A DNA stretch of 64,000 bases from Sanghuangporus weigelae (Eukaryota > Basidiomycota > Agaricomycetes > Hymenochaetales > Hymenochaetaceae): positions 1,364,001 to 1,428,000 of the forward strand of contig CP137322.1 in the NCBI GenBank assembly GCA_033182465.1. Reading direction: 5' to 3'. Each line of letters begins with the position of its first letter. The stretch's first letter is position 1. The notes under the pieces were generated by a model. The model was not told the DNA's origin. It saw only the letters and a list, made by a program, of their open reading frames with translations, and did no database searches. The translations under genes were made by a program, and so were the position numbers. Positions 36,755-48,028 of this stretch are shown here, in pieces.

Positions 36755-37159
36755 ATGTGGGTTGAGATGGTGTCTGGTTAATCAACTCATGGGTATTATC
36801 TGTGAAGTGCTGGAATAGTGTGAATTAGAAGTGAAGGGATTATTTTCTCGGTCCCCTTTCCTTTCTTTCTTCGTTTATGTTCAGTCTTTTTTCTCTGTAT
36901 GTTCAAATGAGATCAATATACTTTTTCTTTTCTCCTTTTTTTTTTCGGAGATAATAGCGTGCGTGAACAAGTCTAATCTCATCTAAATCTGAGTCTGTTT
37001 CTCGGTTCCCGATGCATGCACAGTGCTGTGCTATGCTGAATACACACGCTCTCTGACCCGACGATTTCATCCTCATTCAACGTTAGAACGTTGACCCGTC
37101 GAGGGCTTAACATCTCCTCACTACGTTATTCCTTCTTCATATGGTACTACTGAGCTGCG
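36755..37159. other. Intergenic between antizyme and Smr gene
   Basis: This 405 bp stretch holds the antizyme 3' flank, with T-rich tracts near 36890-36945, and the upstream region of the Smr gene. No gene is supported. Confidence 0.5.
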
Positions 37160-38154
37160 ATGTCCTTCTTCCAGTCCCTGCTCCGTTTTCTTGTAAAGGC
37201 CGTCTGTGGGCGGCCTCAACAGCACCAGCAACAACAGCCGTACGTCGGACAGCAAAATGGACAACCTGTTTCATATCCTCCGCATCACCAGCAGCAACAG
37301 CAACATGGCAAACCATTCGTGCGCCGCCTCGTTATTCTTCTCCTCCTATTCTTCCAACAGACTTTCTAAACTTGACAGCAGCACCACAATGACTACCTCG
37401 CAAACGCACAAGACCCGCACTACCTTAACTTGCGCAAAGAGGCGGAAGACCTGGATGAGGAGATGGACCGCGTCTTCAGCGCGAGTCGCGAGGCGTATCA
37501 GAGGGGGGACGGCGCGAAGGCGAAGGAGCTATCCGATAAGGGGAAGAAGATGAAGGCGAGGCAGGAGGCGCTGAATCGTGAAGCGGAAGAATGGATTTTC
37601 GAGAGTGAGTATCTTGAACCTACGTAGTTATTTCCTCATGTTATGGGAATAACATGCTGATGGCATTTACTACTTATGCTATGCTATAGAGAATAACGCG
37701 GGGAGGGAGCCTGGGGAGATCGACCTCCATGGTCTCCGGGCTGACGAGGCTGTCGAACGGACTGACCAGTTCATTCTGGACTGCCGACAGAAAGGTATCA
37801 CCGATCTGCGTCTCATCGTCGGTAAGTGTCCGATACCAAACCATACTGCTCATGTATTAAATGATGAATTTTCAGGAAAGGGTATTCATTCGCAGAACCA
37901 CCATGCCGTGTTGAAGCCCCGGATCGAGGAGCTCATGAGGAAGTAAGCACAAGACATTGCAAATATTATTCCAAATAGTGTATGACTGACCTACGAAACA
38001 CAGACACAATGTTGTTGCTGAGATTGACCCGGATAATTCTGGTGTCTTACTGGTTCATCTGGACAGCGGAGCCCCGACGAGAGGAAGGGCGATTGACCCT
38101 GATGAGATTACTAGACGTCTGGGTGACGGGGATAAGGGCTGTATTATAATGTAG
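37160..38154 (+). CDS. DUF1771 / Smr domain protein
   Basis: Smr domains have endonuclease or nucleic-acid nicking activity in some proteins; the fungal DUF1771-Smr type is little studied. Exon 1 starts MSFFQSLLRFLVKAVCGRPQ, a hydrophobic opening, then a Gln-rich stretch. The next exon gives the DUF1771 helix pair, NDYLANAQDPHYLNLRKEA and AKELSDKGKKMKARQEALNR. The Smr core follows: EPGEIDLHGLRADEAVE (the LDLHG-like motif), RLIVGKGIHSQNHHAVLKP (the TGxGxHS-like motif, here GKGIHS), then IEELMRKHNVVAEIDPDNSGVLLVHL. It stops at 38152-38154. At least four introns. The N-terminal hydrophobic segment could be a membrane or mitochondrial anchor. Confidence 0.87.
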
Positions 38155-38272
38155 ACACATTATATTATGGACTTCATAGAGGACATATATATAGCAAATC
38201 AAATATTGTTGGATTGCAATCCAAATGTGCGCATTGGATCTGAGCTTCGCTGCTTGCGATTCAACCTCGACC

Positions 38273-39067
38273 ATGGCGGTCATGGAGGCTGCACTCCGCC
38301 ATTCTCCCAGACTCGCCTCCTCACCATGGCTTATCCTACAAACCCAGTCCAACAGAAGGTCTTTCAAACGACGCACTTATGCAACCCGACCCAGGAATCC
38401 ATACCCATTTCCGAGCGTTACAGATCCGACGCCGTACCAGATATTCCATCTCATGCCAGATGCCTCTCCCGCAGACGTAAAACAACGCTGTAAGCCTAAT
38501 TGTTATATCAACAGCGAGTGACGATATTTATGAAGGTCTTAATTTTTGGGTAGATTACGAGCTCGTCCGTCTCTACCATCCCGACTCCGCCGAATCCCGC
38601 ACACGCGAACCAGACCCCTCGCGTCGACACGCGCAATTCAGCGCTATCACTCGCGCTTATGCACGCCTGCAGAAACGATCCGGAGGGGAGCTTGGTCTGG
38701 ATGCAGATGTTGCTGAGGGAGTTGTGAGTCCGTGGACGCGCGCGCCGAGTATGCATCAAAGACGGTACGACGAGCCGCGGTTCGTGGATGATAGGTGGAA
38801 AGATCGGTTCTTGTGGGGTATTCTTGGTTTTGTGCGTGTTTCTCTGTTTTGCTTCGTGGACATATGTATCTAACTTGTATATTTCGTGTGTGCTAGTCAT
38901 TTGTGACGATCGGTGCACAGACCTTGGTTATTCGACGACGAAGGTTTCAGGACGTAGCTGATTCCCTCCACGCTGCGGGCGAACCTGCCCCTATTCGTTG
39001 GAACTCACCTGCAGCAAGTACTAGCAGCGATGAAGATTTGCTCAAGCTCAAACGTCCGAAGCAATAA
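38273..39067 (+). CDS. Mitochondrial-type J-domain protein
   Basis: A type III DnaJ-like co-chaperone. The start at 38273 (in a good accATGg context) gives MAVMEAALRHSPRL and an Arg/Ser-rich stretch (RRSFKRRTYATRPR) like a mitochondrial presequence. The J domain follows as TPYQIFHLMPDASPADVKQR, then after an intron YYELVRLYHPDSA with the HPD tripeptide intact, and FSAITRAYARLQK. Past the J domain are a Pro/Arg-rich linker and one membrane helix (FLWGILGFSFVTIGAQTLVI) split by an intron near 38835-38896. The protein ends KLKRPKQ at 39065-39067. An in-frame ATG at 38225 would add 16 residues. The location in the inner mitochondrial membrane is inferred, not shown. Confidence 0.75.
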
Positions 39068-39351
39068 TAGAATTGATTGCATATTTTCTACGTTAATTTC
39101 ACAGTATGTTCAAATAAAAGCTAATTTGGAAGGCTAATCAACTCTGCCGGTCTTGACCTCTACTGTATCATACTAACTACAGGAAGGTCGGATTCACGAA
39201 GCGATGTATATTGTTCAAAGCAATCCGACGCCCGCATCGGATTATCAGCTACTTCATGGAGACTTGCTTTAACTTCAACGCTAAAGTTAACATCGTCAAA
39301 ATTCAAGATGATCGCATGAATACTTTCGACTTACCAATTCGGAATACAATT

Positions 39352-40335
39352 CTAAACTGGGTATCTACTCAACAATTCGTTCAGACATCTAGCGACAATG
39401 CCAACAGCCTCTTCTACCATGCTTTGCTCCTCGGGAGGTACCCTGCGCAAGAAGCGCACGAACCGATCAGGATGCCATCTTCGGAGTGCTTCCTTGATTC
39501 TTTCCCTCGGAGTCTGTGACGTCGAATGTGCATCCGACAGCAGGAACGCGGAAATGGCCTCGAGCGTAATTGACGAAGGACCCGAAGGTCGACTCAGCGT
39601 CGGCCAAGGAATACTCGAAAACGACAACGGATCTGAAGAGGAAGCGGACGAGATAGCAGTCCAATTCCGCTCGTAGACCATCCAAGCATTCGCCATCGTC
39701 CTATCCGCTACCGCCTTTGCCCTTCTCGCCCTTTCGCGTTCCTCGTCCGCACGTCCCAAACACATCTCTTCCAACATCCGTATCCGCTCAGCCTCGCGCT
39801 GCATGAGCAACTTCGCCTGAATGCGTCGGATCTCATCCTGTACGAGCCGCGTGCGTTCGGCCTCGCGCACTGCGGCAATACGGCGCGTCTCCTCCTGGAT
39901 CATCCATATACGCACTTGGAAACCGACGTCATTCGCTGCCAATTCGCCGTCGCAAGAGCGCTGATACTCCTCTCGTTGCGTACGGAAGAACGGATGTGCG
40001 TGTTTGTGTTTTGATTCGCCCTCTCCGGCTATTGGGTGTGTATATGAATTGGTGCGCGTGCGTGCGTGTGCATGCCCTTGCCATTGGGGAGGGGCCTGGT
40101 CCTCGTTGGTTCCACCTGTCCTTCGACGGTGTCTCGCATCCTCCTCGTGAGGCAGCGGCGTTCGCGCGCGCTTGGGTAGTTCAGCAGCACCAGGTCCTGA
40201 ACCAGTGGCGTAGGGGAAACCTCTTTTCTCGAAACCTGGACCTGGCGTCTTTGAATGCGGGATGTTAAAACTCGCTGAACGGTGGAAGGGGCGTTTAGCG
40301 TCGTAACTCGCAGCGGACGCCATTGGCGGTACCAT
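39352..40335 (-). CDS. Coiled-coil protein with J-like WHPDRF motif
   Basis: This is a single-exon gene of 327 residues. The N-terminal third is basic and disordered. Residues about 130-235 form a highly charged coiled coil (EETRRIAAVREAERTRLVQD and similar heptads). The C-terminal block RIKEALRRWHPDRFVRFLRR followed by a helix VGIVARCLNELLSRY resembles the degenerate J-like end of the NFKBIL1 family and of many Agaricomycete hypothetical proteins. There the HPD is kept but the rest of the J domain is reduced. It converges with the J-domain gene at 38273 (their 3' ends are 284 bp apart). No defined function. Confidence 0.75.
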   Translation of the reverse strand: MVPPMASAASYDAKRPFHRSASFNIPHSKTPGPGFEKRGFPYATGSGPGAAELPKRARTPLPHEEDARHRRRTGGTNEDQAPPQWQGHAHARTRTNSYTHPIAGEGESKHKHAHPFFRTQREEYQRSCDGELAANDVGFQVRIWMIQEETRRIAAVREAERTRLVQDEIRRIQAKLLMQREAERIRMLEEMCLGRADEERERARRAKAVADRTMANAWMVYERNWTAISSASSSDPLSFSSIPWPTLSRPSGPSSITLEAISAFLLSDAHSTSQTPRERIKEALRRWHPDRFVRFLRRVPPEEQSMVEEAVGIVARCLNELLSRYPV

Positions 40336-41175
40336 GATAATGAAAAACTAGTGCTTTTCGGGACTTGAAGAAAGACTTGGAAGTTGGGAGTCGTGGCGTC
40401 GGAGAATAGGGAGAACGAACAGGCTGTAGCGGAGGGACTTGTGTCTCGAGTCGAGAAAGTGTGAATTAGGGACGGAGAGGGTAGAGCAGATGCTTTACAG
40501 ATTCTACATTCACCAACCCAATGAGGCTCACTGCAGGCAGGCACAACGGAAGAGTACTAAGTAAAACACTGGTTACTAGCAGGTTACTTCACACAAGCTT
40601 TGCATTACTTCCGGGAGTGGAATTTGGATCGTGGGCCGTTGACCCGGGTTTCGGAGCTTGACTTCATGGGGATAGAGATGAGGATTCGCCTCCTGTGCTC
40701 AGAAGAAGTGAGCGAGCAAAGTAAGTACACGGTTCTAGCTGCCTCACCTGAACCGCGCTGCACTCGGAATTGAGTAGAGAAGCATTATCTGGTTCTATGA
40801 CGAAACCTTGGGGAACACGTTTCTCTGTATTTTGTCTGCCGCGCAGAGATTCAGAAGTCGATATGTTACTTTGCTGCGATGTGAAATTCACAAAGATATC
40901 TCATTCTGAACATGCAAAAGCGTTTCATCATACTCTGATAAACGAGCATATGTATTATTTCATTCGCTCAATTTCTATGCGACCGGAGTATCTAATCTTG
41001 TATTAGTGATATATAAAAGGTTATTTGCCCAAGCTAATTGATTCGACTGAACTTGAAGTAGTTGACAGATAGAATTATAAAATCATAAGGTCGTTATAGC
41101 ACATCGTTCAACTTTCGGGTAGGACAAGAACGACTCTTTATACTTAATATTCCCAGAGGAATAGTCTATGACAGA
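40336..41175. other. Intergenic region
   Basis: This 840 bp stretch holds the upstream side of the coiled-coil gene and the 3' flank of the ubiquitin-like gene. Short frames at 40664-41006 on both strands lack similarity and splice signals. Nothing else was seen. Confidence 0.5.
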
Positions 41176-41924
41176 TCAATTGGAGCCACCACGCAAGTTC
41201 AAGACTATGAGCAGGTAACAGTCAGAAAAGCAAATCAGCGTAAAAAGCAAGACTTCTTACCCAGATGAAGGGTCTTCTTGTCCGTGATATCATATGACTT
41301 GAGAGTGTTATCATTTGACAGTTGCTTACCACCAAAGATCAAGGTCTGCTGTACAGTAGGGATACTATCGAGCATCAAAATGTTATGTTAGCAATCTAAT
41401 GTGGCGGCGGCCAAAGAAATATTCGCCACGTACCCTTCCTTCTCCTGCACCTTCTCCTTGACGTCTGCGACTGTCGCAGGCTTATCGTCGGAGTGCTCAA
41501 CCTGAATTGTAACCGTCTTGCCTGTCAGAGTCTTTACGTAGATCGTGAGCGTAGTTGAGATAGATGCAGGCTGAGTCGGAGCCGCAGGCGGTTCTGCGGC
41601 AGCTGGAGCTTGTGTTCCTCTAGATTCGGTCTGTGCAGGCTGAGTCGGAGCTGGAGTTCCAACAGGAGCGGTCGCCACTGCTTCTGTTGGGGCTGCAGCT
41701 GCCGCATCAGCAGCTGGTACGATCTGCGTCGTAACTTGAGATGTCACAGGTGCGACTGCCTGAGCTGATGCTGGTGCTGGTACAAGCGGAATCGGAGTAT
41801 GGGTAGAGGGTGGCACTGGCACCTCATTTTGAATCTGCTCCGGAGTGATCTCGACGACATCAGGTCGCCCAGACTCTGATTGGGTGGGTGTTTGCTGATT
41901 GTTGGAATTGTCAGGAGTCGCCAT
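41176..41924 (-). CDS. Ubiquitin-like protein with long Pro/Ala-rich N-terminus
   Basis: Three exons (41924-41434, 41364-41261, 41204-41176) join in frame into 207 residues. The first 120 or so are Pro/Ala/Thr/Gln-rich and disordered. The C-terminal 80 form one ubiquitin fold: TTLTIYVKTLTGKTVTIQVE, then ATVADVKEKVQEKEGIPTVQ, QTLIFGGKQLSNDNTLKSYD and LHLVLNLRGGSN. The end RGG-SN resembles a ubiquitin or Ubl precursor with a two-residue tail, so it might be trimmed to expose GG. Equivalents of ubiquitin Lys27, Lys29 and Lys48 sit in the expected places. It is not a polyubiquitin or a ribosomal fusion. The role is unknown; it could be a conjugated modifier or a shuttle-type Ubl protein without a UBA domain. 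Confidence 0.85.
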
Positions 41925-42428
41925 CGCTGCTGGACAAGCCCTCGCTACAGCCGAAAGGAAGCGGAAGTTGCTGAGGGTAGGCTGCCAACTATGGTGCCCT
42001 TATGTATCTGCACATATTCGACTAGTAAAGATGGAGTTGTGGCGCATTTCAGGCTAGTTCGACGACACAAGACGCACCTTTGCGAGCAAACTTGGCACTT
42101 GGGCGAACGTACTTGCAGAGAATAAGCACCTGTATGGCAATCCATGTTTGAAGAGGAAGACGCGTTCGACGTGAGAAAGACACGCGGTTCCTCAAAATGA
42201 GAGAAGCGCTTGGATTACCGCTTCGGCACTGCCACATGTACGCTTAAGTTAGGGTAAGGGCCTGGCTGGAATCAGTCCGAAGTCCTGCAAAACGCGTGTA
42301 TCATCACGTTACGTAGACCGAGGGTAAGCAAGTTGAGAAGCCAGAGCGTGAGTTTGGCGGCAATAACAACTCTATCATTGACCACATCCTCGTCCAGTGA
42401 ACCCGCAAAGGTCATATTTCAAATCGCG
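41925..42428. promoter_or_regulatory. Divergent promoter region
   Basis: This 504 bp stretch lies between the leftward ubiquitin-like gene and the rightward coiled-coil gene. It has no supported exon; small frames on both strands overlap each other and lack similarity. Confidence 0.45.
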
Positions 42429-43514
42429 ATGAGTAGCACAAGCAGCTCAACCACCACCGAGAGCGAGTTTGAGTAAGTACAGCGGTTTTCACGTCATAAC
42501 TTTGCTTATGCCCTCGGCAATCATAGTGAAGCGTTGCGTCACGTTACCTCGTCCCGTTCTCCGTTAGCAGAGCTGGTCTCTGACCCGGTGTTATTGAGAT
42601 CAATTACAAAATCGAGACGGGGAAAGAACCAGTCTTCAAATCAAAGACGAACTGACGGAAAGAGGCGTGATCACGATTCTGACACCGCCAGCCGAATTCT
42701 TTCGGTCGTCCTAGCAGAGGAGGAACGTGAAGTCCACAGCCTGAGGTCCCAGCTTGTCGTCTTGGCCGAGCAGCTCAAGGGATCGATGCGAAACGCTGCG
42801 GATGCCGAACAGCGAGCACAAACGGCGCAAACGCGCGAGCGCGAGACTCGAGCTCGACTACTCCAAGTGGAGCATGCAAAGCACCAGGCCGACCTTGAGG
42901 TCACCCGACAAGCCGAAGAGATTAAGAGATACCGTCTTCAAGTCGAGACTCTGGAACGCCAAATGGCAAATATGCAATTCGACATGCGAACGTTGGAGAA
43001 AGAAAGAGATGAGGCGGAAGAAAAGGCATCCGATGCAAAGGATGCGCTGAGGCAATACAAGCAGTTCGTCCGAGATGCGCAGGCAAGAGACGAAGGCTTA
43101 GAAGAAGGCAGACAACTGGGACTGAAACGAGGCTATGGCACTGGACGTGCGGACGGTTTCCACGAAGGGCGTCAAGAAGGTTTCGACGACGGTTTTGAGC
43201 GCGGCCGACAGGAGGGATATCTGGCTGGGAAGATCGCAGTACGGAGAGCAGAAAGGGCACGGTCTCGGCAGGCAATTGACCCATATATAGCTACTCATAA
43301 ACATCAATACGACGATGTTGAAGATGAAAGTGTACGTTGAATAACCTTTCAACCCAAGCGCGGAATGATGACCATTTTGCAGCTGAAACGAGTCCAGTCA
43401 TGGGCGGAATCGTTGTCACGGCAGGAAAGCGATGTAATTCCAGTAGAGCCCAGTTCATCCCACTCATCATCATCGCCCATTGACGACTATGATGACCTGT
43501 ACGTGCACGGATAG
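42429..43514 (+). CDS. Coiled-coil protein with eleven-glycine GX3 ladder
   Basis: Exon 1 (42429 to about 42473) encodes MSSTSSSTTTESEFE and is joined across an intron to EALRHVTSSRSPLAEL. A basic disordered region follows, then a long coiled coil (about 42700-43090) rich in Glu, Arg and Gln. At 43107-43229 eleven glycines occur at exact four-residue spacing with Arg, Glu, Asp and aromatic residues between them, as in the deca-GX3 motif of Yae1/Lto1 and the GxxxG repeats of FliH. A short exon after 43382 (LKRVQSWAESLSRQ) leads to an acidic end. The stop at 43512-43514 is the simplest reading. A further splice could instead end in LDSESKLDNVLRSYQSE at 43656-43658. It is too long and too coiled for a plain Yae1 orthologue; function unknown. 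Confidence 0.7.
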
Positions 43515-43847
43515 TCGCATTCGTTGATGTCGTCTTGTTTCACTTTGAGTGGTCGACTGGGCGGATAATGTTAACGTTGTGCTTTATTACGATTCAATGA
43601 CGAGCTGGATTCCGAATCGAAGCTTGACAACGTTCTGCGGTCGTATCAATCCGAATGAAGGGAACGCGGCAGGTGTGGGTAAGATAGCGCAAGAAAGAGA
43701 TATGCTGCATTCTAAATGGAGGAGAGCATGGTAGTGGTTGATTGTATAGAAAGGGCAGACGCGTCGCGCAGTAGATCTCACTAGCAACTTGAAGCAGAGC
43801 TTTTGTTCTGTTCATTCTCACAATCCATCATCACATCTACTCTCAGA

Positions 43848-45013
43848 ATGACTGACGTTAAACAACCCCTGCCCTCCCCTGGCGTCGCAGGCAGACGCAA
43901 AGGCCCAAAGGAACACCCGAAGCTACCACTCTCCGTCTTTACGCCTCCTAGTACAGGCACTTCTGATCGTTTTCCCCTCCCTCCAAGCCCTAGTGCCGTA
44001 CACCCAACAAAGATCGTGGATGCGCACGTCGTGGATTATGATTCCTGGAAAGCAAAATCTGAGAATGCATATAGTGGCAAGGCAGATGGCGTCGTTATAT
44101 CAACGGACAGCGTAGAGGCGATCAAAGGGTGCGTCCGCCATGATAACGGCAGTAGTATCTTCCCAATAGTCTGACGCGGAATATATTGGGAAGACTACCA
44201 AATGACGCCTCTATCCTTGCTGTTTCTGTGCCCTTGCCAGCAGAGGGCATTGCTCCGGGACCTGCATCATCATCCTTGCATATTACATACGAAGCAACAC
44301 TTGAGAAAAGCACTCCAGAGTTGGTGGAGAATATCAGAAAGGCGCTCAATCAAGGTCGTGTCGTTGACCTGAACTGCAATCTCGGCGAGCCAGGTGCTGG
44401 GTGGGAGGCTCTGGAGAGTCTGATTGAGAAGACGTTAGGAGCTCAGGAAGAGAGGAAAGGAAAGCTCATACTCTGTAAGTATCGTTACTACTTCATGTTT
44501 GTATGTATGCAGATGCTCTCACTAACTAAGTTTATGTCATCCAGCAAATATACTTCCGCCCCCTCATTCTTTAGACCTCCCGATCGTCAAGCTACTTACG
44601 CATCCGACTTACGATTCTTATCAGAGCTACATTGCTTCCCTCTCACTCAACTCAAACGTGTCTTTGAAGTTCCTCCCTCCGGCTTGGGCAGAAGAAACCC
44701 CAGAAGCGTCCTTGAATGACCTCAGTAAGGACGCGAAAGAGTGGAAGCGTCGCATCAAGATGTTCAGTGCGTTTCGTCTGCTCATTTGTTTATAGGATGC
44801 TAAGATTTCCCGCTTCTAGTTGGACCTGCAGTTGAAGCATTCGGTTTTCAACGTATTATATTCGGCTCTTCGCCGTCGTCAGCAGCAAACATCAGATCCA
44901 AAGTCGGCAATTGGTACGAAATCGCCCGAGAATCTTTCGCAGAACTTGGAGTCGAGCAGGAAGACATAGATGCTGTCTTCAGCGGCAATGCAAAAGCAGT
45001 ATATGGTCCATGA
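43848..45013 (+). CDS. Amidohydrolase-like TIM-barrel protein
   Basis: The start MTDVKQPLPSPGVAGRRK is followed by a Pro-rich stretch. Exons then read ILGRLPNDASILAVSVPLPA, SLHITYEATLEKSTPELVEN, GRVVDLNCNLGEPGAGWEAL, then ILPPPHSLDLPIVKLLTHPT, SLKFLPPAWAEETPE and the end FGFQRIIFGSSPSSAANIRS, WYEIARESFAELGVEQEDID, AVFSGNAKAVYGP. The last part matches the pattern of amidohydrolase-family (PF04909) C-termini, in which a G-S/T-D-x-P loop and a helix with N-A-x-x-x-Y close the barrel. Here the metal-binding Asp of that loop is replaced (GSSPS), and no clear HxH was seen at the N-terminus, so the protein may be non-catalytic. Four introns. Family placement is moderate. Confidence 0.6.
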
Positions 45014-45231
45014 GAATGATACACAACCAAATTACAGAGCTGGTGCGAGACTGTAGAGAATAGCTTTGAAAGGACTGCTATGTTACAAGTGTATTTGTAC
45101 CTGTTTTGCAATGCAGAAATACGAGTGACAATATACAAAACATCGAAGAGCATGGAATCCGCAATCAGAATGTAAAGAGCACGATGCTGCACAAAAATAA
45201 TGACATGAAGGGTCATGAAAATCAGAAACCC

Positions 45232-48028
45232 TCAAAAGGGTGGAGGACCACCAGAGCCTGGACGGCCTTGCATGTTGGCTTGTCGTTGTTGCTGCTGCAT
45301 AGCAGCCAACGCCTGAGCGAGATTGACATTCATTCCAGGCGGTATTCCAGGCGGCATGTTCGGCATACTTTGACCAATACCAATGCCAGGCATACCTCCA
45401 CCGGCGGGCCATCCACCTCCCGGTAAATTCGGCAATGGATTCGGGACTGGATTGGCATTTGGGTTGGGAGGACTTCCACCACCTGGATTGTTCATACCCA
45501 CCGCTACCGCAGTTTGCTGAGCTTGAGCTTGAGCCTGAGCCTGAGCCTGAGCCTGAACCTGCATTTGCTGTTGTTGTCGTATGCGCGCAAAGAATTGCAT
45601 CCTTTGGTCAGGATTCATGTTCTGCAGCATGGCCATCACTTGAGGATTCAGTTGATTTGTTTGTGGGTTGGTGGTGGGAGGTCGCGTGTTCATGACGGAT
45701 TGAGGATTTGGATTCGGGTCCGCGAGCGGAAGCTCCGGAACTCCTGTCTCGGGAAAAACGGCTGCAGCTAAATGACCGCCGTCGTTTCCCATAGAAAATA
45801 AGAGTAACATAGGTTTGATGTGTTCAGTCCCAGGAGATCGTCTGCCTATAGCATACTAAAGAAAAGTTCATCAGAGAAATATCTGTCTGTCACTATGCAG
45901 TCAGAATTCTTACAGTATTTCTGTCATGAATTACCGATGAAAGACTATTAAAACGAAGAACATTCTCTTGGTTTTGGGGAATGGCCATAACTTGGCACAG
46001 AATAGGTCGGTGTCTAGCAATCCATTCCCGAAGGACAGGAAGAGAAACTTTCTGATCCCTCAGTACTTCAATTTCAAGCCTCGAGGGCCAAAGATGGACT
46101 TGGCTATACCATGCGTAAGTATTATTTCCACTTCATGGAGTTTTACTCACATATTTCCTTTTGTTATTATCCGAACTTGAGCTTCCATCGTAGTCATCAC
46201 CTGCGGATTTATCCATGCTATCGTTCCGACCCAGCTCTGAGACTCGTTCGAGCCTGGAGCCTGCTTTTGTGGCTGGTTAGATGAAGCCTGTGCTGGCTGG
46301 TTTGGCAAGTTGCTTTGTTGCGGTTGTTGAGGTAACGACGGCTGTAGCTGATGATGAGGCATTGCGGACAGCCCTGAAATTCCTTCCTTGGCTTGGAGCT
46401 TCTGCATTTGTGCAGCAATATTTGGAGAGAACTGAGGCAGGATATTAGGAGGCGGCCGCGCTTCTGAAGCAGCAGGAGTGCCTGGGTTGATCTGCTGTCC
46501 TTGTCGTTGCGTCTGCATTGCTTGTTGAACTGACTGCGCAGCTGGAACTTGAGGTGGTTGCGAAGGCGCCGTATTCGATGAAGCATTAGGTGCTCCCTGA
46601 TTCTGCCCAGACGGTCCAGCAGCATTCTCTGGTTTTGCTTCTGCTGGCTTCCCGGGCTGTGAATTCGCAGAGCCTGCTGCTGCAGTGGTCTTCATCTGGG
46701 CGGCCAATATTAACTGCCTTAACCTGGCAAACATAGCCATTTTCGGCCCTATCGAACGTCTCAAATTCTCCATGTCCTGTACTCGGCCTTGCTGGCGGAG
46801 CATCTCAGCTTGTGCTTGCGCTTGCTTGATTTGTGGTTCTAGCTCGCGCATTTTCGCCACGGCCTGCTGTAGCTGAGCAATGCTGAATTGCGAAAGCGAA
46901 GGCATAGGGTTAGCTTGACCCGACGGTGGTGGTGGTTCCTTCTCTGAGGTTTTGGGAGGCGTTGGGAGGCGTGTCGCTTGCGAAGGAGGTGCGGATGGAA
47001 CTGGTTTTGGTGAGGAAACGCGAGCCCGTTTCCCGTCCACGGGTTTGTCTTGCTCCTTGGTGTCATTTGCTCGTTTAACTTGAGCACGGATCAGTTAAGA
47101 TGCAGTTGTAACAGATTTAAGGAAGAGGTGACATACCTATCAACGGCGCCCAGCTCGCTGCCGAAGAAAGGAGGACATTGTGACTTTCCGATACCTTGAA
47201 CCAAGGCTTGTGTGTTTCAGAGCTCATCTATTAGTTTGTCGTTAGCCATACCAATCACTATACATGATGAATGTGGCTCACTGAAGAATGAAACTCAGAA
47301 AAAATTTTGTTCGGCATGAGCATAATCAAGCTCAGATTAACGTTTCTCTGGTGAATCTCGTCCTTCTGTGCGCGACATACCGAAGAAAAGAATAACGCGC
47401 ACCTTACGTAGCTCATCGGGCAAAGTTTTCCAGGTTAAGGTATCCAAATTGGTTGTCTGATTCCACGACGGGTATTGAGATTCATCCGGATGGCATGCAG
47501 AAATGTGAATAATATGACATAATGGTCCCGCCTGAGCTTCCGTGGATGACTTGTCGTCCTTTGTTGAGCGAGGCGAACTTAGGAAATGATCGAAAAGCTG
47601 CATTTGTGGTCAGCTTTGGGCGAGAAGTGTGATAAGCGAGTCACTGCGCACCTCTAAGACCGCTGCGTATCCCTCCAAAGCTGCCATCCCCATCCTTGAT
47701 CCCGATCCTGTCCTTCCGATTCCAAGTCGAAGAGGGTCCTCTTTCAATTCTTTAGTCACAAAGATGGGACTATTGAAATAGCGTTTTGCAAGAATTGGCG
47801 TTGGTCTATAATCTGCTGTCGCATATGTGACAACTGCGAGGTGAAACTGAAGAATTGTTAATGTTCTGTAACGAAGGCCATAGCGACTGGAAGACTGACA
47901 GAATCGCTCAGTCTTCCCTCATGCAAACGACCAAGAAGAGCAGAAATATAATTTGTGATTATGATCGGCCATTGACTAGCTAGGTTGAGAGAGGAGTCGG
48001 CTAAAATGCATACAGCCACGTCGTTCAT
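45232..48028 (-). CDS. MED25: Mediator complex subunit MED25
   Basis: Med25 is a Mediator tail-associated subunit that contacts activators. Exon 1 (48028 to about 47900) encodes MNDVAVCILADSSLNLASQW, the start of its von Willebrand A domain. The next exons give LAVVTYATADYRPTPILAKR, GIGRTGSGSRMGMAALEGYA and AVLELFDHFLSSPRS, then CHIIHISACHPDESQYPSWN, all consistent with the Med25 vWA domain. An exon at 47230-47340 has NLSLIMLMPNKIFSEFHSS. After that the protein is Gln/Pro-rich, with an activator-like low-complexity part (46150-47040) containing LSQFSIAQLQQAVAKM. A small folded block follows (RLEIEVLRDQKVSLPVLREW, near 45950-46110). It ends with Gln/Asn/Gly/Pro-rich repeats at 45232. About ten introns. 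The assignment rests mainly on the vWA part and overall layout. Confidence 0.7.
45518..45563. repeat. Hexanucleotide microsatellite coding Gln-Ala repeats
   Basis: On the plus strand gagcct/gagctt units repeat about seven times in a row. On the coding strand of MED25 they encode alternating Gln-Ala (QAQAQAQAQA). Such a tract is prone to length change between strains. Confidence 0.8.
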
